A stretch of DNA of 64,000 nt from NCBI GenBank assembly GCA_030765065.1, contig CM060984.1:101041488-101105487 (forward strand), read 5' to 3'. The position numbers and the translations under genes are program-made. The number at the start of each line of letters is the position of its first letter. Within the stretch, counting starts at the first letter, position 1. Of this stretch, positions 34,046-45,885 are shown piece after piece. The DNA is from Deroplatys truncata (lineage: Eukaryota > Arthropoda > Insecta > Mantodea > Mantidae). The notes below the pieces were generated by a model. It saw only the letters and a program-made list of their open reading frames with translations. It had not been told where the DNA came from and did no database searches.

Positions 34046-34553
34046 TTTTTGTGTAGTACGTTTTCGGGTATAGCTTAATGTTTACCAGCTGTACAAGATT
34101 ATATAAAACTCCTTCCCAATGAAGAGGATTTCACAGGCTATTCCCAGAAAATGTAAGATATACATTTTATTTGTCCTGTAAATATCTTTAATGGAAGGCA
34201 TTTAAACGAAAATATTGGCTTCGCCAATAAAGCTTACGGCTTTTTTTCTGCGAAAATCAAACTTTTTGAAACATGTTTTTATTTAAAGGGTAGCTTGAGG
34301 TTGGAGGGTTTTCTTGAAAATCTTCGTGTCGCATCTTTGGAAGATACTGGACTTAAATAGCAAGCTTGGTATTTATCCGACTTCATTTATGCGTTATGTT
34401 GTTCACAGACACAGCCACACATATACAGACACAAACAAATACTTCTTTTTATCCAGGGGATCTCAAAATAACTCCGTTGAAATCTGGATATCGAATTTTT
34501 GGGTGGAATGCAATACCTTCTATACCTACTATACATATGATAGAGAAAGTAAT
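34046..34553 (-). mobile_element. Old A copy, right part (continuation of 32937-33303)
   Basis: It resumes with TTTTTGTGTAGTACGTTTTC, the sequence that follows the same T-run in other old copies. It ends at the terminus near 34550. Confidence 0.7.
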
Positions 34554-34627
34554 GCGGTAAAAAGCAAATATTTCATCATTTCATTCCTTTCCAGACCCCC
34601 TCTAGTCTGAAGTACAAGTTACAACTT

Positions 34628-34650
34628 ACCAGAATCACAAGAGTCTTCAT
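34628..34650 (-). CDS. Putative exon 1 of the secreted peptide precursor
   Basis: On the minus strand GCACCATG opens a 21-bp coding exon (seven codons, MKTLVIL) ending at 34630. It is followed directly by a consensus donor GTAAGT (34629-34624). A very short first exon that breaks the signal peptide is common in arthropod secreted-protein genes. Phase 0 matches the acceptor at 16382. The joined N-terminus has a positive residue, then an uninterrupted hydrophobic core, then small residues suited to signal-peptidase cleavage. The intron would be 18,247 bp. Joining the two is inference from phase and product; no transcript evidence is available. Confidence 0.5.
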
Positions 34651-34700
34651 GGTGCAGGGACCTCCAGCAGTAGTCTAAGCGAGAGATGAAATGGGCACTA

Positions 34701-34793
34701 CTTTTAAAACTTGGCTGGAATGTTGTGTCTCCAGACACTATCACCACCAAGAAGTACATGGACGTGACCGCCAGGTTACCAATAGCCCCGCCC
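34701..34793 (-). promoter_or_regulatory. Promoter of the minus-strand secreted peptide gene
   Basis: Reading the minus strand towards the ATG at 34650 there is a GC box (GGGCGGGG, 34786-34793), an inverted CCAAT box (ATTGG, 34779-34783) and a TATA-like TTTAAAAG (34701-34708). The TATA-like box is about 50 bases from the start codon. Order and spacing are those of a classical promoter. Confidence 0.4.
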
Positions 34794-34809
34794 ATTTCAG
34801 ATGATCCAC

Positions 34810-36350
34810 AAGGGAAGATATGAGCAGAAAAAGGAAAAGGTATGGAGGAGACAAAAACTTATAGGATATGATAAAAAGGCTGAAAAATATAGAGGGGACA
34901 AAATAAGTTGTATTCAGTTTGTTCGGAACTAATGCGGTAGAGTTGCTAAAATTTATCATTCTGACTACTTTTAGAATCAATCTTTAAAATCCTTACATTT
35001 TATGACCCTCCCCATATAATAAATATTAATTTTGTATGGAATTAACGGCTCTAAATATGCCGATAATTGTTCTATAAACTCATAATCGAGATTTTCGGTA
35101 AGTAACGCATAATGCCAATACAACTAAAATTGATTAAAATATCATATGTTTAAGATACTTTCATGACAAATGAAATGTATATCTTAAATTTTCTGCGAAT
35201 GTCCCAAAAAATCGTCAAAAACGAAACATAAAAAAACGGTAAGGGATAGATGGAGTCGTTATTGGTTTGAATTTTCAACTACTTTGCACTTTTTTGAAGT
35301 GCATTTCTCGTGGTTATAAAAACAGTATGGAATGTCGGAGTCAACTTTTTTTTTTAGGCTTTAAACGATAGTCAAATATTTTAAGAGCTGGTTGCTATGT
35401 GGAGTATTCCATTCACTTTGCATTACCAGGACAAAAATACGTATACAAAATACTAGTTTATTCTTTATCTACTTCATGTTAATCCATATAAAAATTTGCA
35501 GAAGCTGTCTTATCGCTAATTTTCTCAAATGAGAATTCGATAGTCGTTTGAGAAAAAGTATATTGGAAAATTCAAACAAATAACAAGGAATATCCCGCAA
35601 AAAGTTTTATTTTTATTTTATCGAAAATAAACTTAACGATTTGAATTAAAATACCATATGTTTAAGATGTTTGCATGACACGTATGTAAATGGTATATCT
35701 TGAATTTTCTGCGAATAGTCTGTGAATCCCTCTTCATTCTGAAAGTACGATTTTTGCATAACTGGTAAACCATAAGAGATAGACAAATTTGTACAACACA
35801 AAAAATATAGATCTTGTTAAAACACACAATTTATGTCATATACATTTGGGGGGGAGTGAAGTATTTGCGTCTTCATTCTGAACGAATAACTCGCGTTTGT
35901 GAAAATAGTTTGTACAAGAGTAGAGAAAGTCATATGAGTGTAAAACATGAGCTTTTTAAGGTAAATATTTCATCATGCTTTGATTTTCGTACCTAACATT
36001 CCTCAAGCCCTCTTTGCAAATGACTTATACTACTGCCGAAAGAAATATACAAGTGTCTGACAGTAACAGGTAGCTTCTGGCGGATTACTTCCATGTGTAG
36101 ATCCACATTGTCAGAAAATCTCTTGATATTAATGAGGCATCATTAATATGATCACGACCACGAATCAAAAAGAAACAGGTTTTTTTCCATGTAGTTCTTG
36201 CTTCAAGATCTTTTGCATCCACACAATGAGTTGACATTTTACCATTACTACCACAATCACACTCATTACTGGGTGGTGCACTTGATCTAACAGAGTGTAC
36301 AAAACAATCGCCAAATCTTCGTTGTCAGTGTTATTACAGAAACATTCCAT
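34810..36350. mobile_element. Scattered A/B fragments in both orientations
   Basis: Recognisable pieces include 35130-35215 (forward A), 35345-35430 (reverse B), 35460-35830 (B and forward A) and 35880-35950 (B terminus). 34890-35100 and 35960-36350 show no recognised element. The minus ORF at 36165-36350, with a TATA-like TATATAAACG just upstream (36352-36361), has no known motif. Confidence 0.45.
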
Positions 36351-36639
36351 TCTCGTTTATATACAGCGCTGTTCCTTCACACTTGACCACCGCACGGCCG
36401 CTTGCGTCCCGACCGCTGCAGACCGGACTCCCGCCTAAACGCTTACAATAACTCGCAACCGCCTCACATCATAGTTACAATTACAATTACAATGATACTA
36501 ACCACATACCCTATTCAACGAGGTGTTGGAAATATTGTCCTCTATTCGCATATTTCTGACATTTTTTAGGAAGTTTTCATTCACACTGGAGAATTCAATA
36601 TCCATAATTGTGTGAATTTTTCGCCTTATGTTTTCTTTT

Positions 36640-37205
36640 ATTGCACAGGTACACTATATTTATCATGCGATCATCATAGGCAGTTAAATTTCTATAATTG
36701 AATTTTGCGAAATTATACAGTAATCGACCCACGCTTAATATTCTCCTTTGACGAAGCATGGTTCCATTTATATGGCTATGTTTCGTCGTAAAATAACAGA
36801 TATTGGAGCACAAACCCGATTTTATACACGAGATTCCCTCGCAAGACGCAAAAATTGGTGCGCGGTAAATACATTCTGAATAATAATAGAGCCTGTACTT
36901 ATTTAAACAAAAAACAAACAATAAATGCAGAGAGGTACAAATGACTTACACCATTTTTTAACAACTGACCGACGTTGAATGTCAGTCTGAATTTTTCCAA
37001 AAAGACTTCACAACTGTGCATACAGCATATAGGTCATTAAATTTGCTTCAGAAAATTTTTGAAGATATGTTTATTAGTAAAGAATTATGACCCTCACGAT
37101 CCTCTAATTTAATTGTGTGTGATTTTTATACACGGGGTAACTTGAAAAGTAGTTTGTACGCAACAAACCCCATACGTTGAAAGAACTAAAAGAAAACAGG
37201 ACGAG
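36640..37205 (+). pseudogene. Degenerate IS630/mariner-superfamily transposase (DUF4817-associated type)
   Basis: Interrupted frames preserve family landmarks in order. FDEAWFHLYGYVSS and NNRYW lie near 36755-36810, giving the first catalytic Asp. DFIHEIPSQDAKIG follows near 36820-36850, after a frame change. Then come FQKDFTTVHTA near 36995 (second Asp region), ISKEL near 37072, and SRSSNLIVCDF followed by GNLKSSLYATNP near 37090-37170. Many stops and shifts show it is long dead. The same family is present at 48716-48925 and 49871-50000. Confidence 0.65.
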
Positions 37206-37523
37206 AAAGTAGTCGTTAAGCGATAGACGAAAATGTACTACACAAAAAAGTACCTAGATCTCTTTAAAACACACAATTTATTTCAAATAAGCATTTTGTG
37301 GCATAAGTTATTTCTCTGTAGATCTGAACGGAGTGAACGGAAAAGCTACTTCGAATATTAAGTTGGAAACTAAAATACATTACTTTAGAAATACCTAATA
37401 AATTGCTAGGCAATACCACAAACTTCTTAACATTTTTCCTAAAGGGCCTCTGCTGACAGAAAATCTAATTTAGGCTATCTGAATATTCTTTTTAATATTG
37501 AATATCAGAAACTGGAGGTCCCA
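37206..37523. other. Old A-like remnant and unrecognised sequence
   Basis: GATAGACGAAAATGTACTAC at 37209 and following bases are an A fragment. The rest is not recognised. Confidence 0.4.
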
Positions 37524-37527
37524 TTTG

Positions 37528-37660
37528 CTCGGGATGCCTGCAACAAGGATTCCTCGACAAATATTAAATTATCGACTACAAGGAAGACCTTTGGGATGAA
37601 ATCGTAACAGGCCACTAGGCCTAATTCCTAGCAGGAAGAAGAAGAATATTGAGAGATGAA
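37528..37660 (+). pseudogene. LINE C-terminal fragment
   Basis: The reading MPATRIPRQILNYRLQGRPL, a stop, then NRNRPLGLIPSRKKKN resembles the arginine-rich carboxy-terminus and A/G-rich end common to many arthropod non-LTR retrotransposons. It is a short fragment. Confidence 0.35.
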
Positions 37661-38020
37661 AGTTATAATAGCAGACTTCATTTGAGAATAAATGTCAAAC
37701 ACCTACAGCACCAGCTGAAGTTTACAAAGAAAAGTGTATCATTTACGAGCCAAGAGTACGTCCTTCTGCAATAAATACCATCTTGCTTCACTTGACGGTT
37801 TAATAATTGAAGCCAGGGGTACTATCCCAGGCTCTTTTGGAACGTTTTCTAAAAATATAAATTAAAGAATTCATTTATTAACGCAGTGGACCTCAGTGTT
37901 ATTAAAGGTATTGAAAAATAGTTTATGGCCGTGGTCTAGAAGGCAACGTAGATACCTAGATGAATTTGTTAATTAATTCTGTACATATAAAGAGCATCTG
38001 GGAAACAATGTGAGTGATGT
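37661..38020. other. No recognisable feature
   Basis: AT-rich sequence without motif or repeat that I can identify. Confidence 0.25.
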
Positions 38021-38395
38021 TTAATTGAACTCAGTTTTGAACTCAGAGTACATCACTATGACATAAGACCAGGGGGACTTGGAGACCGCCCCAATTCCGG
38101 GGGCGAATTGTACAGAGAGTATCCTTTTCCCCTGCCATGCTACGCCGAGAATCCCGGCGAAACTCAACCCTGAAACAACCAAATAGATGAAAGATGAAGA
38201 GAAATCAGAAAGGAGATGAAATGGAGAGACAGGAAATTCGAGGGATATAATTAACCTTCCCAGCATTCGCCTAGCGACCCAGGAAAATCCCAGAAAAGAC
38301 GCATGAGACTAGGAAGTCGGCCGCTGCAATCGAACCCACGACCTCCAGAATGAGAGTCAGACGCACTACCGGCTGTGCCACTTCGCTCGGTATAC
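38020..38395 (-). mobile_element. tRNA-derived SINE, family S3
   Basis: On the minus strand the head near 38390 has a perfect A-box (TGGCACAGCCGG, consensus TRGCNNAGYNGG). A near-consensus B-box (GGGTTCGATTGC) lies about 35 bases further. A CCGGGATTCTCGGCG-type body follows, ending near 38030. The polymerase III promoter is intact enough that the copy may be relatively young. Confidence 0.75.
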
Positions 38396-38466
38396 ATCAG
38401 CAAACCAATTTCTACTTACACAATATCAAAAATTCAAATTTCAGCTAAAGTGCCAAAACAATAGTA

Positions 38467-38830
38467 AGCATACCGTAATTACTTTCTCTGCTATGTACTT
38501 ACAGTAATTAGACGAAGTATTATACTCCATCAAAATTTCCTGTCGAGATCTCACCGGAAATATACGTTTTGAAGTCCCTGAATAAAAACAGAGGAATCAT
38601 TTTTACTTTCTCTACCACATACACAGTAAGCAGAGAAGTTATTGCATTCTACCCAAAATTTCGATATTGAGATTTCACCGGAAATACATGTATTAAGGCC
38701 ACTTAATATCATTTTATCTTAAAAATCTTCAAAATCATTTTAAGAAAAATGTCCGTGTGTTTATGTGTATGTCTGTCTATATATACGTGAATAGCATAAC
38801 TAAAAACAAAAAGTCGGATAAGTACTGGAA
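38467..38830 (+). mobile_element. Two old A head fragments, one nested in the other
   Basis: A diverged A head at 38480-38600 stops in its T-run at ATCATTTTT. A second A starts there (38605). That one breaks at 38830 after AAGTCGGATAAGTAC, joining another A copy in mid-body. Confidence 0.65.
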
Positions 38831-40171
38831 GATTTCACCGGAAATATATGTTTTGAGACCCCCTGAATCCAAAAAAAAAGCATTTATGGAAACATGTCCG
38901 TGTGTGTGTCTGTCTGTCTGTCTGTGTGTCTGTATGTGAACAGCATAACTCAGAAACGAACAGTCGGATAAACACCAAACTTGGTATTTAGGTTATCTTT
39001 CAGAGATGCGACACGAAGGTTTTCAAGAAAATCCCCCCACCCCAGATTACCCTTTACATTGAACATTTTTCGAAAATTTTAATTTTCTCAAAAATGGCTC
39101 TAACGATTTTGATTAAAATGTCATATGTTTAACACATTTTCATGACAAATAAAATGTATGTCTCGAATTTTCTGGGAATGTCTCCAAAAGTTTTCTTCAT
39201 TCTGAACGACTTTTGCATAACTGGTAAACAATAAGAGATAGACAAAATGTTACTGCACAAAAAATGTAGATCGCGTTAAAATACACAATTTATGTCGTAT
39301 ACATTTTTTTTGTAGAGTGAAACATTTTCGAGATATTGCTTGTTATTCCCTTACATTTTCCAATACTTATACTTTTTCTCAAATTCGTTATTCATTTTTA
39401 CTTTCTCTACTACGTATAGTAAGTAGGGGAAGTATTGTATTCCACCCAAAATTTCGATAGCGAGATTTCACCGGAAATACATGTTTTGAGACTCACTGAA
39501 TCCAAAAAAAGCATTTTTGGAAACATGTCCGTGTGTGTGTCTGTCTGTGTGTCTGTCTGTGTGTCTGTGAACAGCATAACTCAAAAACGAAGAGTCGGGT
39601 AAACACCAAACTTGGTATTTAGGTTCAGTATCTTTCAGAGATGCGACACGAAGGTTTTCAAGAAAATCCCCCCACCCCAGACTACCCTTTACATGGAACA
39701 TTTTTCGAAAATTTTAATTTTCTCAAAAACGGCTCTAACGATTTTGATTAAAATATCATATGTTTAAGATATTGTCATGACAAATAAAATGTATATCTCG
39801 AATTTTCTGGGAATGTCTCCAAAAGTATTCTTCATTATGAACGACTTTTTCATAACTGGTAAACCATAAGAGATAGACAAACTTTTACTACACAAAAAAT
39901 GTAGATCGCGTTAAAATACACAATTTATGTCATATACATTTCTTTTGTTGAGTGAACCGTTTGCGAGATATTGCTTGTTATTCCCTTAAATTTTCCAAAA
40001 CTTATACTTTTTCTCAAATTCGTTATTCATTTTTACTTTCTCTACTACGTATAGTAAGTAGGGGAAGTATTGCATTCCACCCAAAAATTCGATACCGAGA
40101 TTTCACCGGAAATACATGTTTTGAGACCTCCTGAATCCAAAAAAAGCATTTTTGGAAACATGTCCGTGTGT

Positions 40172-40210
<39 letters not shown>

Positions 40211-42291
40211 TGTGTGTGTGTCTGTGTGTGTGTGTGTCTGTGTGTCTGTGAACAGCATAACTCAAAAACTAACAGTCGGATAAACACCAAACTTGGTATT
40301 TACGTTCAGTATCTTCCAGAGATGCGACACGAAGATTTTCAAGAAAATCCCCCCTCCCCAGACTACCCTTTACATGGAACATTTTTCGAAAATTTTAATT
40401 TTCTCAAAAATGGCTCTAACGATTTTGATGAAAATATCATATGTTTAAGATAATGTCATGAGAAATGAAATGTATATCTCGAAATTTCTGGGAATGTCTC
40501 CAAAAGTATTCTTCATTGTGAACGACTTTTGCATAACTGGTAAACCATAAGAGATAGACAAAATTTTACTGCACAAAAAATGTAGATCGCGTTGAAATAC
40601 ACAACTTATATCATATACATTTTTTTTGTTGAGTGAACCGTTTTCGAGATATTGCTTGTTATTTCCTTAAATTTTACCAATACTTATACTTTTTCTCAAA
40701 TTCGTTATTCATTTTTTTATGTCCTGGACATGCAAAGAGAATGGAATGCGCCACATAGCAACCAGCGATAAAATATTTGACTATCGCTTAAAAGCTACCA
40801 TATTTCCCTTGCATCTACAAGAAAATTACCAATAAGATTGATATCTCGATTAATATGAAGCATATGGAGAATAGGCGTTTGTAAAAATATATTGTACAAG
40901 AGTAGAGAAAGTCATGTGAGTGTAACACATCAGATTTTTTTTATGTCCTGGACATGCAAAGAGAATGGAATGCGCCACATAGCAACCAGCGTTAAATATT
41001 TGACTATCGCTTAAAACCTACCATATTCCCCTTGCATCTACAAGAAAATTATCAATAAGATTGACATCTTGATATCTCCATTAACATGAAGCATATGGAG
41101 AATAAGCGTTTGTAAAAATAGTTTGTACAAGAGTAGAGAAAGTCATGTGAGTGTAACACATCAGATTTTTACTTTCTCTACTACGTATAGTAAGTAGGGA
41201 AAGTATTGTATTCCACCCAAAAATTCGATACCGAGATTTCACCGGAAATACATGTTTTGAGATCCTCTGAATCCAAAAAAAAGCATTTTTGGAAACATGT
41301 CCGTGTGTGTGTCTGTGTGTGTGTCTGTCTGTGAACAGCATAACTCAGAAACGAACAGTCGGATAAACATCAAACTTGGTATTTAGGTTCATTATCTTCC
41401 AGAGATGCGACACGAAGGTTTTCAAGAAAATCCCCCCACCTCAGAGTACCTTTTACATGGAACATTTTTCGAAAATTTTAATTTTCTCAAAAATGGCTCT
41501 AACGATTTTGATTAAAATATCATAGGTTTAAGATATTTTCATGAAAAATAAAATGTATATCTTGAATTTTCTGGGAATGTCTCCAAAAGTATTCTCCATT
41601 GTGAACGACTTGCATAACTGGTAAACCATAAGAGATAGACAAAATGTTACTGCACAAAAAATGTAGATCGCGTTAAAATACACAATTTATGTCGTATACA
41701 TTTTTTTTGTAGAGTGAAACATTTTCGAGATATTGCTTGTTATTCCCTTAAATTTTTCAATACTTATTTTCTCAAATGGGAATTCGTTATTCACCTTTTT
41801 GTCTTTGATATGCAAAGAGTATTAATCTGTGGCAAAGGGAATGGTGCTGCACCTAGCAACCAGCTAATATGCTTAAAGGCTACTGTTTTTCTATATTGCT
41901 CTTGTAAATATATATTCCCCTTACATCTACAAGAAAATTAAAAATAAGATAGAGTCTGCAAATGTTTATCTCGATTAACATGAAGTAGATGGAGAATAAG
42001 CGTTTGTAAAAATAGTTTGTACAAGAGTAGAGAAAGTCATGTGAGTGTAACACATCAGACTTTTTTATGTCCTGGACATGCAAAGTGAATGTAATGCGCC
42101 ACATAGCAACCAGCGCTTAAAATATTTGACTATCGCTTAAAATCTACCATATTCCCCTTGCATCTACAAGAAAATTAGCAATAAGATTGACATCTCGATA
42201 TCTCAATTAACATGAAGCATATGGAGAATAAGCGTTTGTAAAAATAGTTTGTACAAAAGTAGAGAAAGTCATGTGAGTGTAACACATCAGA
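38828..42291 (+). repeat. Array 2 of A and B modules: A-A-A-B-B-A-B-B
   Basis: Modules are A 38828-39390 (headless), A 39400-40030, A 40035-40711, B 40719-40936, B 40943-41165, A 41171-41790, variant B 41801-42060 (with the GGTGCTGCACC block) and B 42067-42291. They are joined through T-runs. The order is strikingly close to array 1. Confidence 0.8.
40035..40936 (+). mobile_element. Full-length A+B copy within array 2
   Basis: About 900 bp from ACTTTCTCTACTACGTATAG to TGTAACACATCAGA, with the GT core at 40166-40250. A good reference copy for the family. Confidence 0.85.
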
Positions 42292-43780
42292 TTTTGTGAC
42301 TATTTGAATTATTTGTAGATATAAAGATAAGCTTTAGCAAGAATTGCTAGTAAACTAATAAACGATAAAGCATACCTGTATGACGTGAATTTTGTAGGAA
42401 TGGCCTGTGAAGTCCTGTTAATTTGCGAGGAATTTGATATAATTTTGGTATTTTGGTTATTAAAATGAGGATTTGTCCCGAATTAGTGGGCATTAGAAAA
42501 GAGAAATTAAGTCATATAAATAATAATGCTTTAAATAAAGCATGAGTTAATGAATGGAAAAATGAACATACAATGTATTTCAAATAACTTTTTCTGTGAC
42601 ATCAGCCATATCCAAGATATCCTTATCATTGCTTTGAATTTATCAGTACTTTTGTCATTTTAAAGCACTGTTGCTACTCAATTGTTTCTCACGTTGTCAT
42701 GAAAATGGTAAGGAACATCAAGGCCAGCATATAGAGACTATCGATTCTGCTTTCTGTGTCTGCGTTGTACCTACAATGAAACTACTTCTGCACAGAGTTC
42801 TTTCAATTAACATCAAGTAGGTAGAAAAGTAAGCTTTCATAGTAACAGTCTTTAGTAGCCATTTGAAAGTAAGCCGATAGGTGTAGTGAAAGTAATGTGA
42901 ATGTAAATATAAAACTTTTTCCAGTAACAGAAGATAACCAATGCAGTTTACATTTTCATTAGCATCAATTTATACAACGCATTAGACCTTAATGTCGTCG
43001 TAAACATAACAACATTCCAAAAATAGAAGGATTCGTCAGTACATTCCCTGGGCTTGAGACAACACACGAGACGCTGCAGTCCAAAATATGTGCATTGTGA
43101 GCACGTTCTTGTGAGATTAACTGCCCTGTGGAATCTTTCTAGATACGGAATACAGCTTATTCAAAATATGTCACGTCCAAGCTTGGAATGCACTCCATAC
43201 CTTAGACGCTGCCTAACTTTGTAACTCCTAAAATGGTCTTGTTCTCATTAGAATCACTAAATGTGATTGGAGGAATGGGGACATGTATGTTCTTCATATT
43301 AGAAACTGTTTTGCGTCCTTCACGGATAGAATATGGTAGTGGGTGATGGTGATACCAAACCTGTTAAATTTATCTATACAAAAATTATAACAAAAGACAA
43401 TTTCTGTGTGAGCGTGTGTGTGTATGTGTGTGCGCGTGTGCGTTGCACCTAAGCCGATTGCTATGGCATAGGGATCCTACTTAACGAACAAAGAGTTTTA
43501 TAACATTTCAACTGGAATAACACTAATTTATCCGTGAATGCTTTTTTCAAGGTCTAAAAGGGGTGTGGACGATTTTAATAAATCTTGCTCTTCAAACACC
43601 CCCAGAGAAAGTAGTCTCAGACAGAGAAGTCTGAGGATTTTGGAGGTCTTGCATTGTTTCCATTTAACGTGATAACTTGGTTACCAAAGAGCTGACATAC
43701 AGCTGCCATGGAAATTCTACCGCGCTTGGTACTATCTTGCTAGAGAGATTTTGGTTGCTCCCTTATCAACCTTAAAGATA
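42292..43780. other. Old A/B-like debris and unrecognised sequence
   Basis: Worn A/B words occur at 42380-42440, 42600-42700 and 42840-42920. 42930-43780 is unrecognised apart from a GT/GCGT microsatellite at 43411-43445. No gene is seen. Confidence 0.35.
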
Positions 43781-43782
43781 AT

Positions 43783-44251
43783 GGAAAGGTAGAATCAGAT
43801 GACTGAAAAATTCAATGCCATAGCCGGGATTTGAACCACGGATCTCCCGGTCCCCGTCCGGTTGCTCTAACCACTGAGCTACCATGGCAGCATGCCGACA
43901 CGACATTAAATTCTCCAGCTGATTCGCATTTTTCCGGGTAAACCACTAGGAGATCTCAAATTGTATTGAGATGCCATACCCCAATGGCGACTTAAATTCA
44001 TTGTAAGTACTTTAAGTCCTGGGCTTTATAGTTGCAACCACTATTAGGTCAATTAATGGAATTAATTGTTCTTTCACAATTGTTTTTTTGGTTTACCGGG
44101 AAAAATGCGAATCAGCTGGAGAATTTAATGTCGTGTCGGCATGTTGCCATGGTAACTCAGTGGTTAGAGCAACCGTTCGGAGACCGGGAGATCCGTGGTT
44201 CAAATCCCGGCTATGGCATTGAATTTTTCAGTCATCTGATTCTACCTTTCC
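43783..44251. mobile_element. Large foldback: two inverted tRNA-like SINE arms
   Basis: Arms 43783-43945 and 44089-44251 (163 bp each) are about 96% identical as inverted repeats, with a 143-bp spacer. Each arm holds a tRNA-like A-box region (ACTCAGTGGTTAGAGC in the right arm) and B-box (GGTTCAAATCCCGG). It is related to 7736-7936 and 20489-20615. Motifs like AATTAATTGTTCTTTC in both orientations lie outside the right arm and in the spacer. Confidence 0.75.
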
Positions 44252-44299
44252 AACCCTGTCAAACACACGGCTTGTCTGAAAGAACAATTAATTCCCTTA

Positions 44300-45690
44300 A
44301 AGATTATATTCACACAAAAAACTAGGTGAAATACAACAAAAGTCGCTTGACGATATTCATCTCAGACTGGCAGCTTGTCGTCGCAGAAATAGAGTGTATT
44401 TGCGGGGTATTATATTAAAAAAACGGAATATTTTGCTGTTTTGCTAAAATGGTACATTATTGAGATTAATCCGTATATTTGTTAAATTACATAAATAATA
44501 TAATGGTTTATGTAACAATTGTGAAATTGCTGGTTTCATTGCATCACTCTGTATAAGTAATATCAAATGTGTTATCTGTGGTTTAAGTAGTATATCTACG
44601 TTACTAATGCTCGCTCTATAAGGACATTGCTTTATGAGAAATTTCAAGGCTTTCGAGTACTAATATATGTGCAGCACATAAATTAGTTACTGATAAGGAA
44701 CACTCCATTTTTTCGAAATTGGGATTTCGAGTAGCAAGGTTAGCTGGCCTGAGTGACCTCAAAAACTGAGCTGATTTTTTGCCTAAAGTGACAGGACTGT
44801 CGAAGTTTTGAGCGCTCGGATTTGTGCTCGGCGCGTTGAGCCACTCATTGGAGCTTTTGAGTTTCTCTAATGTTGCCAGATTCATCTATTATTACTATTA
44901 CCTTCATCCACGCACTGAATAAAGCCACCAGTCGAGCTTTAACACCCGAAGCGGATCTTAAATATCATTTCGGACCAAAACCGTTTCAATTTCTGAAAAA
45001 TACACCATTTTATCCAGTTAACCTTGCAACCAGAACGAAATCCCGGTCTTGGACTTTTTTTTAAAAAAACAGACAACGCCAGAAGAGTTTCTGTAAAGGC
45101 TCTTAGCCGACTTTCTCCGAAGTGGACTTCCTTGCGGCTATGAAGTTACATAGAATAAAACCCTATTAAATGATTTTGATGTAGAGCCTAAATCGCTCTA
45201 GTGATCCTATTCATGTATTTAGGATTGGAATCTATGAATAGTCTTGAATAAATGGAGGAGATTGATCCTAGTCTCATTCTATTTTCGGTTAGGTGTAGTT
45301 TCGCTAAGCGAAATGATATTAATTGGATAAAGCTGCCGATCTTGGAGTTCCGAAAAGCCTAATCTATTCTAACCCTTTCATGAACAGAAAGTAAAACAGT
45401 GAGAGGATAATAGTCCCAATTTTGTGGGAAAATAATATCGGTAGTAACAATTTTGCTAGCAGGTTATTTCAGTTAATTAAACTTTTTCAGCAGGCCGGGC
45501 CATAAATCCAGAGTTTTCTTGAATAGAATTCACGGTAGGTATTTAGAATCATGGGGCCGATAGACAATGGTAAATATGCAGAACGGTTCTAATGGTTCGG
45601 CATATGATTTAGTAGCATGGCCAATATTATGTGAATCAAATCGCGTATTTATAATAGTGGTGTTAAATAGGTAACTCAAGGAAAGTTATT
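44300..45690. other. Gene-free, unrecognised
   Basis: A moderately GC-rich block at 44600-45060 has open frames on both strands (minus 44616-44885, plus 44870-45064) but no recognised motif. The rest is featureless. Confidence 0.25.
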
Positions 45691-45885
45691 AGCTTTCTCA
45701 CTGGACACAGGACGTTCAGGAAACATCTCAAGACTATAGGGTTACTCCACGAAGAACCAATATGTCGCCTGTATAAACAAACTGATGAAACTGTAGTTCA
45801 TCTTCTTCTAGAGCATGATGCCGTAGAAAGGAGACACCTTATCTTTGAAACGGGCAAGCATCTCGAGAAGGGGTCCAACTTGTAA
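45691..45885 (+). pseudogene. LINE ORF2 C-terminal fragment (R1/Jockey-like)
   Basis: A 64-codon open segment reads SFLTGHRTFRKHLKTIGLL, then ICRLYKQTDETVVHLLLEHD, then a stop. This is the classic LTGH...L.RHL..MGL....C..C....ET..H.L..C pattern of non-LTR retrotransposon C-termini. Two of the knuckle cysteines have changed (to Tyr and His). An A/TCA-rich end follows near 46000. Confidence 0.65.

Noticed and set aside
36595-36921. Minus-strand 108-codon ORF with many cysteines
   Set aside because: It is antisense to a recognisable degenerate transposase on the plus strand.
44140-44216. A functional tRNA gene
   Set aside because: A and B boxes are present, but the acceptor stem does not pair and the same unit recurs as a repeat. 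It is a tRNA-derived element.
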